Of a stretch of 64,000 nucleotides of DNA, positions 29,780-39,077 are shown piece after piece; the stretch's first letter is position 1, and each line of letters starts with the position of its first letter. The DNA is from an uncultured Pseudohongiella sp. (GTDB lineage: Bacteria; Pseudomonadota; Gammaproteobacteria; Pseudomonadales; Pseudohongiellaceae): assembly GCA_902597095.1 (NCBI GenBank), contig CACJWK010000005.1:1-64000 (forward strand). The letters run 5' to 3'. A model generated the notes under the pieces. The model ran no database searches, had not been told where the DNA came from, and was given only the letters and a program-made list of their open reading frames with translations. The position numbers and the translations under genes are program-made.

Positions 29780-32020
29780 ATGTTTTATTCCACTCGAATC
29801 CAGACCCTCTGCGCGGGCCTGAGTCTATTTTTGCTTGGCGCTGTTGATCGGGCTGAATCTCAGACCCTCAGCTCTCAGTCTGTGCGTCCGACCGCGCAGG
29901 CCGTTCAGTTGAGCGCTCTGCCGATAATTGACGGCGAAGTGCTGAGAGATTCAGCGTGGGCAGCCGTGGCACCTACCAATGGATTCACCCAAACCAGGCC
30001 GAATGAAGGCCAGGCGGCAACTCAGCGAACGGAAGTGTTTGTCGGCTACAGCGACGACACTCTGTACATTGCTGTGATGGCATACGATGACAATCCCGAA
30101 GCGATTCTGGTCACTGATAGTCGCCGGGATTCACCCCTGGATGATACAGATAGTTTTCGCGTGATTATCGATGGACTGCTGGATCGTCAGAACGGTTACA
30201 TCTTCGGTACGAATCCTTCCGGTATGGAGTTCGATGCTCAGGTAATCAATGAAGGAGGCAGCGGCGGCTTCGGAGGTCGCGGGGGCGGAGCAGGTGGCTT
30301 TAATCTGAATTGGGATACTACCTGGGAAGTAGAAGCTCAGATCACAGATCAGGGCTGGAGTGCGGAATTTGCGATTCCGTTTCTGGCGCTGCGCTACGGT
30401 TCCGGCGATTCCCAGACCTGGGGTATCAATTTTCAGCGCAATATCCGTCGCAACAACGAGGAGTCTTACTGGGCGCCTCTTGATCGAAACTTCAATCTCA
30501 ATCGCGTATCCGAGGCCGGTTACATCGAAGGGATTGAAGCCCCCAGTCAGCGCCTGCTGCAGGTGACGCCCTACGCGCTCAGTTTGAGTGAGCGCGGCGG
30601 TCAGCTGACCACCTCCCGATCCAGAGAGGAATACGGCATTGACCTGAAATGGGGTATCACGCCGAGCCTGACGCTTGACGCCACGGTAAATACAGATTTT
30701 GCCCAGGTTGAAGTCGACGACATTCAGGTGAATCTCGACCGGTTCAGCCTCTTTTTCCCGGAAAAACGGCCTTTTTTCCTGGAAAATGCCGGCCAGTTCG
30801 CCATCGGTAACCCACGGGAAGTTGAACTCTTTTTCAGTCGCCGTATCGGCATCAATCGTGGTACGCAATTTCCCATTGAAGCGGGTGCCCGACTTACCGG
30901 CAAGCTGGGCAGCAGCACCAACGTGGGCTTGCTGAGCATGCGCACGGAAGGTATCGACGGTGTTGTCCCGGGCAATGATTTTTCGGTGGTTCGCGTTAAC
31001 CAGGAACTGCCCAACCGCTCTGCGATTGGCATGATGTTCGTGGAGAGGCAGGGGGACGGGTCAATCAACGGCAATTCTGTTGCAGACTTCAATCGCACCT
31101 ATGCGATAGATGGCCGTTGGGGTATCGGGGACTACACAGTTTTTCGCGGCTGGCTTTCACAGACAGAAACCCCGGGTATCAGCGGAGATGACAGCGCCGG
31201 TGGCGTGTCGTGGACTTATGCCGATGAAGACTGGAACCTGAATGCCGGTTACTCACAGGTTGGGGATAACTTCAACCCGGAAGTCGGATTCCTGGCTAGG
31301 CGTAACTTTCGTAAATACGAGGCAGGTTGGCGATACCGGTATCGCCCGGACAATTGGGGCAATCTGCAGGAATTGCGCCCCCACATGACTTATCGGGGCT
31401 ACTGGGATTTTGACGGCAATCAACAGACGGGCTATCTGCACATTGACAACCACTGGGAATTCAACAGCGGTATGGAAATCCATACTGGTACGAATTTCAC
31501 TCAGGAGGGTGTATTTGAGCCGTTTGAAATCGTCGACGGAGTCACCGTACCGGTCGGAGATTATGAGCATCAGGAAGCCCAGCTCGTTTTCTGGAGCAAT
31601 CAGAGTGCGCCGTTCAGCGTGAATTTCAGTTCCCGCCTCGGTGGGTTTTTCGGGGGAGACAGAAAGAATCTGGATTCGACGATCCGCTACCGGGTTGGTG
31701 AAAAGTTCACCAGTGAGCTGACCTGGAGCCACAGCAACATTTCACTGCCGGTAACGAATGGCGACTTTGTCGTAGACATCGCCCGGTTCCGAGCAACCTA
31801 CGCCTTCTCGCCCAGGATGACCATTCAAACGCTGGTGCAGTACAACAAGCGGGACGATGTGCGTTCCACCAATCTGCGCTTTGCCTGGTTGCATTCGGCT
31901 AACGCCGGGCTCTATATCGTGTATAACGAAGTAGACGAAAATAACCTGCTGTTCGCACCAAGAGAAAACGCGCAGCAGTTTGCGATCAAATATTCGCGCA
32001 TACTGAATATCTTCAACTAG
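29780..32020 (+). CDS. DUF5916 / CBM9-like domain outer-membrane protein
   Basis: 746 aa; signal peptide; N-terminal IIDGEVLRDSAWAAVAPTNGFTQTRPNEGQAATQRTEVFVGYSDDTLYIAV (CBM9-like) and FSLFFPEKRPFFLENAGQF typical of DUF5916. Confidence 0.9.
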   Translation: MFYSTRIQTLCAGLSLFLLGAVDRAESQTLSSQSVRPTAQAVQLSALPIIDGEVLRDSAWAAVAPTNGFTQTRPNEGQAATQRTEVFVGYSDDTLYIAVMAYDDNPEAILVTDSRRDSPLDDTDSFRVIIDGLLDRQNGYIFGTNPSGMEFDAQVINEGGSGGFGGRGGGAGGFNLNWDTTWEVEAQITDQGWSAEFAIPFLALRYGSGDSQTWGINFQRNIRRNNEESYWAPLDRNFNLNRVSEAGYIEGIEAPSQRLLQVTPYALSLSERGGQLTTSRSREEYGIDLKWGITPSLTLDATVNTDFAQVEVDDIQVNLDRFSLFFPEKRPFFLENAGQFAIGNPREVELFFSRRIGINRGTQFPIEAGARLTGKLGSSTNVGLLSMRTEGIDGVVPGNDFSVVRVNQELPNRSAIGMMFVERQGDGSINGNSVADFNRTYAIDGRWGIGDYTVFRGWLSQTETPGISGDDSAGGVSWTYADEDWNLNAGYSQVGDNFNPEVGFLARRNFRKYEAGWRYRYRPDNWGNLQELRPHMTYRGYWDFDGNQQTGYLHIDNHWEFNSGMEIHTGTNFTQEGVFEPFEIVDGVTVPVGDYEHQEAQLVFWSNQSAPFSVNFSSRLGGFFGGDRKNLDSTIRYRVGEKFTSELTWSHSNISLPVTNGDFVVDIARFRATYAFSPRMTIQTLVQYNKRDDVRSTNLRFAWLHSANAGLYIVYNEVDENNLLFAPRENAQQFAIKYSRILNIFN

Positions 32021-32051
32021 CGACGGACAGTGATGCTCGACAGCGACGCTA

Positions 32052-32513
32052 CTAATCGTCAGTGTCGAGGATCTCGACGATGTCCCGACGTATCCGGCTG
32101 GTTGACACGCTGACCTCGAACAGAAACAGCAGCAGCCCGCCGATCATCAGCGTCATGCCACAGATAAACTGTGCGGCAATCGCGTCGGACAAGTTTATGC
32201 GAGCGAGTTCGGCAAGCGGAAGGGTCACGATCATCAGGCAGACCAGCAGCGCCGCGCAAACGAACAGGCGCAGCGACTAGTTCACCAGGCGTATTCGCTT
32301 TCACAAACCACTGATTTCCTCCTGCAGCGTGCTTATGTGGCCGGATTGGGGCTCTAACATCAGCTGGGCTTCGACAATCCGTGCCCGATCGACGATCCGA
32401 CCCAGACGAATGGACAGGACATTATGCATGCCGGCGATACCTGCCAGCAGGAACACCTACGCCACCGACAGCTGGATGACAACTGCGATATTTTCGATGG
32501 CACTCGGTTCCAT
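32052..32513 (-). pseudogene. DUF2721-family membrane protein interrupted by three in-frame stops
   Basis: Minus-strand frame reads MEPSAIENIAVVIQLSVA*VFLLAGIAGMHNVLSIRLGRIVDRARIVEAQLMLEPQSGHISTLQEEISGL*KRIRLVN*SLRLFVCAALLVCLMIVTLPLAELARINLSDAIAAQFICGMTLMIGGLLLFLFEVSVSTSRIRRDIVEILDTDD*; internal stops TAG (32457-32459), TGA (32301-32303), TAG (32277-32279), no frameshift. Confidence 0.8.
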
Positions 32514-32524
32514 TCCGGTCTGCC

Positions 32525-33271
32525 TCAGGCGGCGCTCACGGCATCAAGATCTTTCCAGTGGCGATGACCGCTGCCCGGTGAGCGGGTGAGATTTATCCAG
32601 ATCTCAGAAGCTGCGAGGTTGACCAGGCCAGCCATCCAGAATGTTGTGCCGAATAATACGGGAACACCGATGTCGGTGGTGGCCATCAGGATTGCCAGCA
32701 TGATGCGTTCGGTCGCAATGGCCAGCATCAGCGCCCAGCTTCGGACCATCCACTCGCGATGGGCCCTGACATTTCTCGCGCGAATGGTGGAGTAGGCTTT
32801 TGCCAGACAAAACAGCGTATAGACCGCGAAAAAAGTCGTTGCCATGGATTCATTAAATCCCTGCCCATCTACCCCCATGAAAGGCTGGAAAATGCCGATA
32901 AAGCCACCGGAAATCGCCGCCAAACTGCCGGCCGAAAGCCAGATTCGACCGCTCCAGCGGTGCAGGCTGATCGATTTTCTGCGGATCGAAGGCATGAACT
33001 GCAGAGGTCCCAGAGTAAAAATAATCAGACCGGTAATCAGGTGTGCCCAACTCGACAGCGAAAACTGCACATAGCGTCCGTCAAAAGGATTGAATGTGGC
33101 GATAGGGTCGGTGAAATCCATGTTCGAAGCGGAAGTAAGAAAACCCGCTCGGTCAAAAATCGCCACCAAGCCAGTGATGACCAGGATGCTTACCGTTACC
33201 CAACCGAGTATCTCGATGGCCCGGCGCAGCGAGCGGGCACTCGGCGGTAGCGCTGGGCGCTGCGATTTCAC
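32525..33271 (-). CDS. DUF2306-domain membrane protein
   Basis: 248 aa; SWAHLITGLIIFTLGPLQFMPSIRRKSISLHRWSGRIWL and RAHREWMVRSWALMLAIATERI. Confidence 0.85.
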   Translation of the reverse strand: MKSQRPALPPSARSLRRAIEILGWVTVSILVITGLVAIFDRAGFLTSASNMDFTDPIATFNPFDGRYVQFSLSSWAHLITGLIIFTLGPLQFMPSIRRKSISLHRWSGRIWLSAGSLAAISGGFIGIFQPFMGVDGQGFNESMATTFFAVYTLFCLAKAYSTIRARNVRAHREWMVRSWALMLAIATERIMLAILMATTDIGVPVLFGTTFWMAGLVNLAASEIWINLTRSPGSGHRHWKDLDAVSAA

Positions 33272-33426
33272 TCATGGTTTGGCTCCATTCGTCGGCTCAG
33301 AATCAGACTACCCGCGCGGGGCAGAATAGACAAGTATGCGCAGAGGGCAGTTTCGGTCGCCGCGCGTATCAGCCTTCAGAAGCAAGTGACCTCAGTCCCA
33401 TAAACACTTATACTTCGCCACGCAGC

Positions 33427-33503
33427 GCGCCCGTAGCTCAGCTGGATAGAGTAACTGGCTTCGAACCAGTTGGTCGGGAGTTCGAATCTCTCCGGGCGTG
33501 CCA
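33427..33503 (+). tRNA. tRNA-Arg (anticodon TCG), CCA encoded
   Basis: Acceptor GCGCCCG / CGGGCGT, D-arm GCTCAGCTGGATAGAGT, anticodon stem-loop ACTGG-CTTCGAA-CCAGT, T-arm GGGAGTTCGAATCTCTC, genomic CCA. Confidence 0.95.
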
Positions 33504-33512
33504 AATTTAGAA

Positions 33513-33534
33513 GGGAGCCGATGGCTCCCTTTTT
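33513..33534 (+). terminator. Rho-independent terminator after the tRNA
   Basis: GGGAGCC-GAT-GGCTCCC followed by TTTTT. Confidence 0.85.
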
Positions 33535-33693
33535 ACTTTGGTGTGGCTAGAGAATTTGATTCGAGCTTCTCGGAGGGTCTGGATTCAATCTTTGACACGC
33601 AGCCGGGATTAGTCAAACATAGTGCGAGTCGACTGTGCGGCCTTCAAACCACATACTAATACTCACTTCCCAGTCACTTGTGTGAGGTAAGTC

Positions 33694-34401
33694 ATGAAAG
33701 CAAGAATAACCTGTTGGCTGAGAACGACGATTGCGTTTTGCGGAATACTTGCACTTGCAGCGCCCTCCCTTGCGCAACGCGGTGCAGATCCCAGCATCTG
33801 GGACGAAGCAATGCGCCGATTCTCAGATATGGATCGGCAGAATCCTCCCGAGCCGGGTGGCATCGTGCTGACTGGAAGTTCTAGTATTGCGCGCTGGAAC
33901 GGACAAGCAGCCGATGCACTCGCACCTCTGTCAGTAATTCCCCGAGGTTTTGGCGGCAGCGTCATGAATGATGTTTTATTCCATCTTGACCAGGTTGCTT
34001 TGAAATACCGGCCACGCGCTATCGTCATCTATGAGGGGGACAACGACACTGCATTCGGAATTCCCAAAGACGTCATTCTGTCCGGCCTAGAAAAGATTAT
34101 TACTAGAGTCCATGAAGCATTACCCGATACGCGTATTTATGTTATGGCAGTCAAACCCTCAACACTCAGGGTGAATGTCTGGAATGATGCACAGCAAGTC
34201 AATGCGGCTTATCAGGAAGTAGCAAAGTCTGATCCGCTAGTGTACTTCGTTGATTCCGCCTCTCCCTTCCTCCGAGAGGATGGCCAAGTGATGACCGATA
34301 TCTTTGTTGAAGATGGCCTGCATTTAAATGCGATGGGCAATCTTATTTGGGGTTCGATCATTCGTGCTGCATTGATGCCGCAGGAAGCTCGCTACGAGTA
34401 G
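33694..34401 (+). CDS. SGNH/GDSL-type hydrolase (exported)
   Basis: 235 aa; signal peptide; TGSSSIARWN (block I), GGSVMND, GDNDTAFG, DGLHLN (block V). Confidence 0.85.
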   Translation: MKARITCWLRTTIAFCGILALAAPSLAQRGADPSIWDEAMRRFSDMDRQNPPEPGGIVLTGSSSIARWNGQAADALAPLSVIPRGFGGSVMNDVLFHLDQVALKYRPRAIVIYEGDNDTAFGIPKDVILSGLEKIITRVHEALPDTRIYVMAVKPSTLRVNVWNDAQQVNAAYQEVAKSDPLVYFVDSASPFLREDGQVMTDIFVEDGLHLNAMGNLIWGSIIRAALMPQEARYE

Positions 34402-34546
34402 GTCATGGAACTTCAGACCCAATGCCTCAGTGCAGCCACCCTTGGCATTAACTTAGAGGCATAGCAGCCATTTTGAATAAAATGAGTTCGTTAACATATT
34501 CTGGCTTGGTTGAGCCTGCGCTCGGTCGGGATGAGGCGCTGCTCTG

Positions 34547-35521
34547 ATGTCAGAAGTCCCGGTAACGCAATCAAAGTGGCAGGTAGATGATGCGGCACCT
34601 GAACACACGCCAAAGATTCTCGAATTATTCAAGGCGGTTTTCGGGCAGGAGATGTCAGAGGCTCACTGGCATTGGAAATACGGCGAGGGCAGGGGTGCCG
34701 GCATAGTTGTCCACGAGGACGATGAGCTTGTGGCTTACTTCGGCGGCATGGAGCGCCGCATTCTGTTCAAGGGCTTACCGACTACGGCCTTTCAGAGTGG
34801 CGATTCTATGGTAGCCCGGGAGCATCGAGGCACCCTGTCCAAGCGGGGCCCGTTTTTCCTTTCTGTTGCCGCCTTTCAGGACCGCTATCTGGGTCACGGC
34901 AGACCCTATCTGATCTCCTACGGATTCCCCAACGAAAGGGCGATGCGTCTCGCTGAACGTCTTGGCATGTATACGCAAATCGGCAGGCTTTTCGAAATTT
35001 ACTGGCCGGCGGAGCCCAGCCTGCGGTTTCGTCCGGTGCCGTTCGAGTTCGATAACGATGAACACCGAAAAGCGCTGGAAACGCTCTGGCATGCGATGTC
35101 AGAGCAGTTCGGCGATCGGGCGATCGGGGTTCGCGACCTTGAGTACCTCGCCCATCGCTATCGGGATCACCCGACGCATGCTTATCTGATTCACCTGGTT
35201 ATCGATGACAGCACAGCGCATTTGCTGGGCATTGTCGTCGCCAGAAGGGCCGAAAGCCGTCTGATACTGGTGGATTTCGTAGGGCGTCAGCAGGCATTTA
35301 GGGATCTGATTTGCTACACCAGGAGTCTCGCCAGTGAGCAGCATTGCGCTGAGGTGTTCGGCTGGCTGACTGATCTTGACTGCCATCTGATCACCGGGAC
35401 GGGAGAGCAGCTCAATGAGTTGCCGCTGCGATTGCCATTCGGTGTGTACCGGCGGGGGCTGGATCCTGAAGAGATTCGAGACCGCTGGTTCTTTATGTGC
35501 GGTGACAGTGACTTCATGTGA
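34547..35521 (+). CDS. GNAT-like N-acyltransferase
   Basis: 324 aa; AVFGQEMSEAHWHWKYGEGRGAGIVVHEDDELVAYFGGMERRI pattern of GNAT proteins from polysaccharide clusters. Confidence 0.7.
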   Translation: MSEVPVTQSKWQVDDAAPEHTPKILELFKAVFGQEMSEAHWHWKYGEGRGAGIVVHEDDELVAYFGGMERRILFKGLPTTAFQSGDSMVAREHRGTLSKRGPFFLSVAAFQDRYLGHGRPYLISYGFPNERAMRLAERLGMYTQIGRLFEIYWPAEPSLRFRPVPFEFDNDEHRKALETLWHAMSEQFGDRAIGVRDLEYLAHRYRDHPTHAYLIHLVIDDSTAHLLGIVVARRAESRLILVDFVGRQQAFRDLICYTRSLASEQHCAEVFGWLTDLDCHLITGTGEQLNELPLRLPFGVYRRGLDPEEIRDRWFFMCGDSDFM

Positions 35522-35578
35522 TGGGACTCAATGCGCCGATGCATCTGTAAATACGTCGCTCATCAAAAGGACTAAGAC

Positions 35579-36307
35579 ATGCTTCCCGAAAGTGAGCTGA
35601 TCCCTTACGGCACTTCCGAGCTTCCGCCGGGGCCGTGGCTGGTATTTTCCCCTCACCCTGATGACGAAACCTTTGGTCTTGGTGGATCCCTGATTCTGGC
35701 AAGTCAGCAAAAACTCGAGACTCATGTGGTTTTTGTTACTGACGGGGCGCTGGGCGGTACGACTGATCAGGGCTCGCTAGTAAATTGCAGGAAAGCCGAG
35801 GCGGAGCAGGCAGCAGCCGCCCTTGGGGTCTCGCAAATCCATTTTTTTGGCGAGCCGGATCGAGGGCTGCAGGTTTGCAATCGTCTTATTGAGCGGGTTT
35901 GCGAGTTGATCCGGGTCGTTGGGCCCGCATCGGTTTTTATCCCCACGCCGCTGGAATACCACCCTGATCACAGAGCTACCTCCGAAATAGTATGGCGCAG
36001 CGTGCAGGCGATGGGCGATTTTTCAGGCGGGGTCTATGGCTATGAAGTGAGCAACCTGGCACCGATCAATCTGCTGGTCGATACCTCTGCGGTTGCGTTG
36101 CAGAAGTATGAGGTAGTTAAAATCTATGCCAGCCAGTTGACTGAAAGCAAATACATGGCCCTGGTCAAAGCTGTTGATACCGCAAGAACTTTCTCTTTGC
36201 CCTTGGAATGCACAGCAGCAGAAGGTTTTTTCCACTTTTCGGATGTCACCAGAACGCTTGAAGAGCAGGTTCAGGAGAGTCTTGGGTTCTTTTTCAAAGG
36301 CCTTTAA
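35579..36307 (+). CDS. PIG-L/LmbE-family deacetylase
   Basis: 242 aa; zinc motif FSPHPDDETFGLGG, and YHPDHRAT. Confidence 0.93.
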   Translation: MLPESELIPYGTSELPPGPWLVFSPHPDDETFGLGGSLILASQQKLETHVVFVTDGALGGTTDQGSLVNCRKAEAEQAAAALGVSQIHFFGEPDRGLQVCNRLIERVCELIRVVGPASVFIPTPLEYHPDHRATSEIVWRSVQAMGDFSGGVYGYEVSNLAPINLLVDTSAVALQKYEVVKIYASQLTESKYMALVKAVDTARTFSLPLECTAAEGFFHFSDVTRTLEEQVQESLGFFFKGL

Positions 36308-36328
36308 TGCAGCGATACAAATTGGCGT

Positions 36329-37351
36329 CTAACGTCTGACGAACTTGAGGACCTCGCGGTCTCCCACCGAGGCGCCCCAGATTACGCCCTCTTCGCTGAC
36401 TCCGATGCCTTCGGGAAAACTGGTCGCGCCGCTGGGGCTGGGGTCGGGAATAAAGTCAGTTATCGTGCCATCAAGATGGCCGACGTAAATGCCCCGGTGC
36501 CAGCCCGGGTTGTAGCCGTATTCCCCTATAGCTGCTCTTGATTCAGAATCGACGGCATAGAGAGTATCGCCAACGATGCGGATTCCGCTGGGCCTGCCCC
36601 AGTGAGTCCAGATTGCCAGCAGCTCGCCCGTAGAGGATAAAACCTGCAGGCGATTGTTGGTGCGATCTCCGATGTATATTCTGCCCCTTGAATCGACTGC
36701 GATGGCGTGAGGGCCTTCGAACTGGAGTGGGCCATAACCCTTGCTCCCCCAGCTCTCAATAAATTCGCCAGCAGCGGTCATGTGCACGATGCGCCGGTTT
36801 GAATCCGGATTAATGTGACCGTCAACAATATACAGAGTGCCATCAGGCCCGATGGCTAAGTCGGAGGGTTCATTGAACTGTCCGGGGCCGTCCCCTCTGA
36901 TTCCCGGTTCACCCAGTTCGAGCAACAAGGTGCCCTGGGGGCTGAATTTAAAAATCTGATTGCCTTTTTCCCCTTCGATGACGCCCGCATCAATAATCCA
37001 CAGATTGTCGTCTTCATCGACGACAATACCGTGGGGCCACACAAACAGGCCGCTGCCAAAGCTGGAAAGCAGCTTGCCCTCCGGGCTGAATTGTAGCACC
37101 GGGTCGACGTCGGAAACCGGACAGGCGCCATTGTTGCCGCCGCACCGCTCGAAGACCCAGATGTTGCCCTGCGAGTCGATATCGATGGCATTGCCCGACC
37201 CCATTTGTCTCCCTGCTGGTAACTTAATGACGTCGCGGACGATTTCATAGCTATTCGGATACTCAGGCAGCACGGTGTTCTGCTGACTGGTCGCCACAGA
37301 GGCATGGAGTGTCCCGAGGAGGTAAAGTGTTCCCGTGATCAGTGATCTCAT
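36329..37351 (-). CDS. NHL-repeat (six-bladed beta-propeller) exported protein
   Basis: ORF 36329..37372; start probably MRSLITGTLYLLGT; NHL repeats FVWPHGIVVDEDDNLWIIDAG, FNEPSDLAIGPDGTLYIVDGH, FEGPHAIAVDSRGRIYIGDRTNNRLQV. Confidence 0.88.
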   Translation of the reverse strand: MRSLITGTLYLLGTLHASVATSQQNTVLPEYPNSYEIVRDVIKLPAGRQMGSGNAIDIDSQGNIWVFERCGGNNGACPVSDVDPVLQFSPEGKLLSSFGSGLFVWPHGIVVDEDDNLWIIDAGVIEGEKGNQIFKFSPQGTLLLELGEPGIRGDGPGQFNEPSDLAIGPDGTLYIVDGHINPDSNRRIVHMTAAGEFIESWGSKGYGPLQFEGPHAIAVDSRGRIYIGDRTNNRLQVLSSTGELLAIWTHWGRPSGIRIVGDTLYAVDSESRAAIGEYGYNPGWHRGIYVGHLDGTITDFIPDPSPSGATSFPEGIGVSEEGVIWGASVGDREVLKFVRR

Positions 37352-37663
37352 CTTGTAATCCCCTCTTAGCATAGAAGAAAAGTGTGTGGATGCGCATGAT
37401 TCTTCCAGCAGCTTAGCAAATTCGGAGAAAATAGGAAGTCAGTTGCGCCCGCCCTACGCGTGAGAAATCGCGCCAGTCTGTTTGAAGAGTGGCGCTGGTA
37501 CACAGTCTGGCGCTTCATTGAGGCGGCCAAACAGAGTCGGTTTCGAGCAATCTGTTTTGTCGAATTCGCCAATCTTCCGGAGAACTCGAGTCGGGTTTGG
37601 TGTATCCTGAGCGTCTCAGCGCGGCAGCATGCCGTAAATTACTACCCCAGACGAGGTGTCGAA

Positions 37664-38548
37664 ATGTTACTGAATCGAAGTGGACGGCTCCGCTGGTTTG
37701 CCAGCGTTTTCCTAAGCTTATGGTGCGTCGCGGCAAGCGCGCAACTCACCATCGAAGCCGATGTGATTTACGGGCGAAAGGACGGAATGGCCCTTACTTA
37801 TGACGTTCTCAAGCCAGAGAATGCCAACGGTGCTGCGGTAATTTTTATGATGAGTGGGGGTTGGTATTCCTCATGGACACCCCCCGAGCGAGTGGCACTT
37901 CGCTTCGCAGATCTGCTTGGTGCTGGATTCACTGTTATACCTCTGTATCACGGCAGTGCGCCGAGATACAAAATTCCGGATGCTGTGAATGATGTGAATA
38001 TGGCAACAGTGCACGTAAAAAGGCACGCACGGGATTATGGCGTGGACCCAGAACGTATTGGTGTAACCGGTGGCAGTGCAGGTGGCCATCTTGCGCTGAT
38101 GGTGGGCTTGGCCAAAGAGCAGGTTCAGGCCAGCTCTGCAATGGGAGATGAAGCGCTCGACGTTTCGCTCGCGGCGATAGTTGCTTATTTCCCTCCGGTG
38201 GATTTCAGGCAAGAGGAAACAGCTGTATCTGGCATTATTAGTGAGGTGAGCCAAGATGAACTATATTCTCGATTTCCGGCTCTCACTTTTGAGGAGGAGC
38301 TTATTCCTGCGATGTCTCCCATAACACATGTCGATCCCATGGACCCTCCGACTCTGTTAATACATGGGGACGCAGACCCACTTGTTCACATTAGTCACTC
38401 TATTGTCATGAGCGAAAAATTTAACGCGACTGGCGTAGAGAGCGACTTTATTACTATCGAGGATGGGAAACACGGCTTCTCAGGAGAGAATTCGTCAAGA
38501 GCGAACCAAGCTAGATTAGAGTGGTTTCAAAAGCATTTATTGCATTAA
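37664..38548 (+). CDS. Alpha/beta hydrolase (exported esterase/lipase-like)
   Basis: ORF 37460..38548, start at MLLNRSGRLRWF with signal peptide; GVTGGSAGGHLALMVG nucleophile elbow, DADPLV, DGKHGF. Confidence 0.88.
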   Translation: MLLNRSGRLRWFASVFLSLWCVAASAQLTIEADVIYGRKDGMALTYDVLKPENANGAAVIFMMSGGWYSSWTPPERVALRFADLLGAGFTVIPLYHGSAPRYKIPDAVNDVNMATVHVKRHARDYGVDPERIGVTGGSAGGHLALMVGLAKEQVQASSAMGDEALDVSLAAIVAYFPPVDFRQEETAVSGIISEVSQDELYSRFPALTFEEELIPAMSPITHVDPMDPPTLLIHGDADPLVHISHSIVMSEKFNATGVESDFITIEDGKHGFSGENSSRANQARLEWFQKHLLH

Positions 38549-38617
38549 CGGGAGCGCTCGCTTACTGTTTGCTAAAAGTGGCTCAGAAATTCAACTTTAT
38601 TAGAGGGAAACATAAAT

Positions 38618-38911
38618 ATGATACTGGTAAATCTGCAACTAGCAATTAAACCTGAGGTGCGTGAAGAGTTTATCGAATGGTTTTATTCTGTTTTGCCGGA
38701 TACCCGGGCATATGAGGGCTGCTCCGAACTCAACGCATGTTCGCTGGAAGGTGATCCCGATGCAGTCGAGGTAATATCTAAGTGGGAAACTAAAGCTCAC
38801 TATGAAAAGTATCTAGCTTGGCGTGAAGAGGATGGCACACTGGGCAAGCTTGGCGCTTACCTTGCTGCAGATCCAGTTTTCAGATTTCTGGAGGCCGATC
38901 TCCAGATCTAG
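38618..38911 (+). CDS. Antibiotic biosynthesis monooxygenase (ABM)-like protein
   Basis: 97 aa; dimeric alpha-beta barrel pattern with WETKAHYEKYLAWR. Confidence 0.75.
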   Translation: MILVNLQLAIKPEVREEFIEWFYSVLPDTRAYEGCSELNACSLEGDPDAVEVISKWETKAHYEKYLAWREEDGTLGKLGAYLAADPVFRFLEADLQI

Positions 38912-39077
38912 ATAGCACACTTGAAGATTGCAAGATCCGGCCTTATGTCTGGCGAGAGAGAAACTTCGGCTTTTAGGCCTGCATTTGTACTTTACGCGCT
39001 CGATCTTTATCCTTCGGGTGTTCACTTAAATCATTCCGTTGCCGTGGTAACAGCAGCAGAGTAAGGAGAAATAACTT

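Noticed and set aside
30131-30868. 245-aa minus-strand ORF
   Set aside because: Antisense to the DUF5916 gene; shadow ORF.
29147-32513. Genome-wide alternative genetic code (UAA/UAG/UGA reassigned)
   Set aside because: Neighbouring genes, including the intact DUF5916 gene ending in TAG, use these codons as normal terminators; only two local genes carry internal stops.
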